Source: Nocardioides flavescens (GTDB taxonomy: Bacteria > Actinomycetota > Actinomycetes > Propionibacteriales > Nocardioidaceae). Taken from it: a DNA stretch of 64,000 bases. Within the stretch, counting starts at the first letter, position 1. The number at the start of each line of letters is the position of its first letter. Shown piece by piece: positions 62,454-64,000 of the stretch. The position numbers were made by a program, and so were the translations under genes. The notes below the pieces were generated by a model. It was not told the origin of the DNA. It saw only the letters and a program-made list of their open reading frames with translations, and did no database searches. The stretch lies in contig NZ_WUEK01000015.1 of assembly GCF_009823805.1 (NCBI RefSeq), positions 56,500-120,499 on the forward strand, in the 5' to 3' direction.

Positions 62454-63437
62454 ATGACGACGATGGCTGATGACACCCCGGTCGGGGCCCCCGCCGTGTC
62501 CGTGGAGGCGCCCGCGCGTCTCGCGGGCGGGCTCGCGCTCGCCGTGGTGTCGGCGGCGTCGTTCGGGATGGCGGGCGCGCTCGCCCGCGGTCTGCTCGAC
62601 ACCGGGTGGACCCCGGTGGCCGTGACCCTCGTGCGGATCGGCCTGGCCGCGGTGCTGGTGCTGCCCCTCGGGCTCGTCGCCCTGCGCGGTCGCTGGTCTC
62701 TGCTGCGTCGCAACGCCCGGCTCCTGCTGACCTACGGCTGCCTCGCGGTCGCCGGCGCGCAGTTCTGCTACTTCTCGGCGATCGCGCACATGCCGGTCGG
62801 GCCGGCGATCCTCATCGAGTACACCGCTCCCGCTGCGGTCGTCGTGTGGCTCTGGCTGCGCCAGGGGCAGCGGCCCGGCCGGATGACCGTCGCAGGCGCT
62901 GCGGTCGCCGCCCTCGGTCTGGTGCTGGTGCTCGACCTGCTCTCGGGAGCCTCGCTGTCGCTGGTCGGGGTGCTGTTCGCGCTCGGCGCCATGGTCGGTT
63001 GCGCGACCCACTTCCTCGTCGCCGGCGACGTCGACAACGGGCTCCCGCCGCTGGCGCTGGCCGCAGGCGGGCTCGTCGTCGGAGCCGTCCTGCTCGGACT
63101 GCTCAGCCTCGTCGGCCTCCTCCCGCTGCGGGCCGGCACCGACCCCGCGGCGTACGCCGGCCACCAGGTCGCGTGGTGGGTGCCGCTGCTGCTGCTCGGC
63201 GCTGTCACCGCCGCCGTGGCCTACGTCTCCGGCATCGCGGCCGGGCGGCGCATCGGCTCCCGGCTCGCGTCGTTCGTCGGCCTGCTGGAGGTCGTCTTCA
63301 GCGTGGCCTGGGCGTGGCTGCTGCTCGCCGAGCTGCCCGGCCCGGTGCAGCTGGTGGGCGGACTGCTCATCCTGGCGGGTGTGGTCGCGGTCAAGGTCGG
63401 CGAGCCCGCGGCCGGGCGGGAGTCAGCACCGGTCTGA
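62454..63437 (+). CDS. EamA/DMT-superfamily transporter
   Basis: 327 residues from ATG 62454. Ten hydrophobic helices in two EamA repeats, with FGMAGALARGLLDTGWTPVAVTLVRI and the FVGLLEVVFSVAWAWLLLAELP second-half signature. The family exports amino acids or other metabolites. It is divergent from a CGNR regulator that likely controls it. The substrate is unknown. Confidence 0.92.
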   Translation: MTTMADDTPVGAPAVSVEAPARLAGGLALAVVSAASFGMAGALARGLLDTGWTPVAVTLVRIGLAAVLVLPLGLVALRGRWSLLRRNARLLLTYGCLAVAGAQFCYFSAIAHMPVGPAILIEYTAPAAVVVWLWLRQGQRPGRMTVAGAAVAALGLVLVLDLLSGASLSLVGVLFALGAMVGCATHFLVAGDVDNGLPPLALAAGGLVVGAVLLGLLSLVGLLPLRAGTDPAAYAGHQVAWWVPLLLLGAVTAAVAYVSGIAAGRRIGSRLASFVGLLEVVFSVAWAWLLLAELPGPVQLVGGLLILAGVVAVKVGEPAAGRESAPV

Positions 63438-63477
63438 CCGCGCGGTCACCCCGCGCATGAAGGTGGGCCTGGACGGC

Positions 63478-63483
63478 TACAGT
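63478..63483 (+). promoter_or_regulatory. -10 element (TACAGT) of the RsbW-like gene
   Basis: TACAGT 27 bases before ATG 63511, leaving a leader with AAGGTGG (63501-63507) as a weak ribosome-binding site. Confidence 0.35.
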
Positions 63484-63510
63484 CTGCGCGGGACTTCTTG
63501 AAGGTGGCTG

Positions 63511-63915
63511 ATGACGACAGGTGCGCCGCGCAGCGGTGATCACGTCGTGCGGCTCCCGTTCGCGAGCGGGGCGGCACGCGCTGCCCGCGACCTCCTGAAC
63601 CGGCTCCTCGACCACCACGGGGTCAGCGACGAGCTGCGCCAGGACGCCGCGCTGATCGTGCACGAGCTCGTCGTCAACGCCGTGCTCCACGGTCGTCCCG
63701 ACGACGACGAGCAGATCGAGTTCGCCACCTGGGTCGAGTCGGGCGAGCTGGTCATCAGCGTCCACGACTCCGGTGAGACCGGTCAGGTGGTCGTCCGGCC
63801 CCCCAGCCAGGACGCGCCCAACGGCCGCGGGCTCGCGATCGTCGACGCTCTCAGCACCCGGTGGTCCGTCGACCGTTCCGACGGCACCCGGGTCTCCGCG
63901 CACCTCGACATCTGA
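63511..63915 (+). CDS. RsbW-like ATP-binding protein (anti-sigma kinase family)
   Basis: 134 residues from ATG 63511. A single HATPase_c_2 domain: N-box LIVHELVVNAVLHG, G1 VHDSGE and G2 NGRGLAIVDALSTRW. It lacks a HisKA region, so it is a serine-kinase-like or anti-sigma factor of the RsbW/SpoIIAB group, numerous in actinobacteria. The STAS protein at 46914 could be of the corresponding partner class; pairing is unproven. Confidence 0.88.
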   Translation: MTTGAPRSGDHVVRLPFASGAARAARDLLNRLLDHHGVSDELRQDAALIVHELVVNAVLHGRPDDDEQIEFATWVESGELVISVHDSGETGQVVVRPPSQDAPNGRGLAIVDALSTRWSVDRSDGTRVSAHLDI

Positions 63916-63936
63916 GGGGTGGTCTCGAGAGGGTCG

Positions 63937-64000
63937 CTAGCTGTTGTGTCCGGGGAGGTTGGGCACGAGGTCGATGGGTGACTTGCCTTTGAGGGCGGTG
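63937..64000 (-). mobile_element. C-terminal end of an IS481-type transposase (runs off the window)
   Basis: On the minus strand a frame ends with TAG at 63939-63937 and reads TALKGKSPIDLVPNLPGHNS, the usual C-terminal form of IS481/IS3-like DDE transposases (…PIxxVNNLxGxxS). The rest lies to the right of the window. No terminal inverted repeat could be defined. Confidence 0.65.

Overview
The window is a high-GC (about 70% by eye), densely coded chromosomal segment of an actinobacterium. It is probably a Nocardioidaceae member (Nocardioides-like); that family placement is inference. The evidence is gene order argS-lysA-hom-thrC-thrB-rho-rpmE-prfA-prmC-sua5-wecA-atpIBEFHAGDC-DUF2550, which matches the mycobacterial/actinobacterial core order. 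NucS, an actinobacterial Rho with a long disordered insert, a DUF6318 lipoprotein, a DUF3349 protein beside PitA, and many GTG starts preceded by a TAnnnT hexamer agree with this.

Layout. 1-9.4 kb: accessory metabolism, comprising a Zn-dependent dehydrogenase, an SCO6745-type protein, a tightly coupled trio (HMG-CoA-lyase-like enzyme, class III CoA transferase, AceE-like thiamine-diphosphate enzyme), an AraC-type regulator and an aldehyde dehydrogenase. 9.5-19 kb: an FdhF/YdeP molybdo-oxidoreductase, then a signalling block with a NarL-type regulator and DosS-like kinase, a GAF protein, a PAS histidine kinase, a COG4705 membrane protein and an OmpR-type two-component pair. 19-20.8 kb: a secreted HExxH protease-like protein and tRNA-Arg(CCG). 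20.9-42.6 kb: the conserved core block (arginyl-tRNA synthetase, lysine and threonine biosynthesis, Rho, a single-domain response regulator, L31, RF1 and its methylase, threonylcarbamoyl-AMP synthase, the lipid-linked GlcNAc-phosphate transferase, and the whole F1Fo ATP synthase).

42.5-54.3 kb: mixed accessory and housekeeping genes: an MFS permease, a DUF6318 lipoprotein/PKD-domain pair lying across a low-GC tract, a cobalamin adenosyltransferase, a STAS protein, an ethylmalonyl-CoA-mutase-type MeaA, an iron-responsive pair (Cys-rich mini-protein plus ferritin) behind a double IdeR/DtxR-like operator, a D-amino-acid oxidase, a sulfatase, DUF952, NucS and a GNAT protein. 54.3-64 kb: a double-domain 3-hydroxyacyl-CoA dehydrogenase, an MFS transporter, a Gly-rich membrane protein, a GH114 enzyme, an alpha/beta hydrolase, a PitA phosphate-transport operon behind a PHO-box-like repeat, a divergent CGNR regulator/EamA exporter pair, an RsbW-like ATPase and, at the right edge, the C-terminal end of an IS481-type transposase.

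How it works together. The core block supplies translation, aspartate-family amino acids and ATP. The accessory regions combine acyl-CoA metabolism (lyase, CoA transferase, hydroxyacyl-CoA dehydrogenase, B12 mutase with its adenosyltransferase) with redox, iron and phosphate sensing. The most notable signals are regulatory: at least 15 leaderless-type promoters, tandem IdeR-like sites, DosR-like boxes before a DosS/DosR-like pair, a PHO-box-like repeat before pitA, and fused divergent -10 elements between nucS and a GNAT gene. No CRISPR array, prophage or complete insertion sequence was seen, and no gap above 300 bases lacks a gene.
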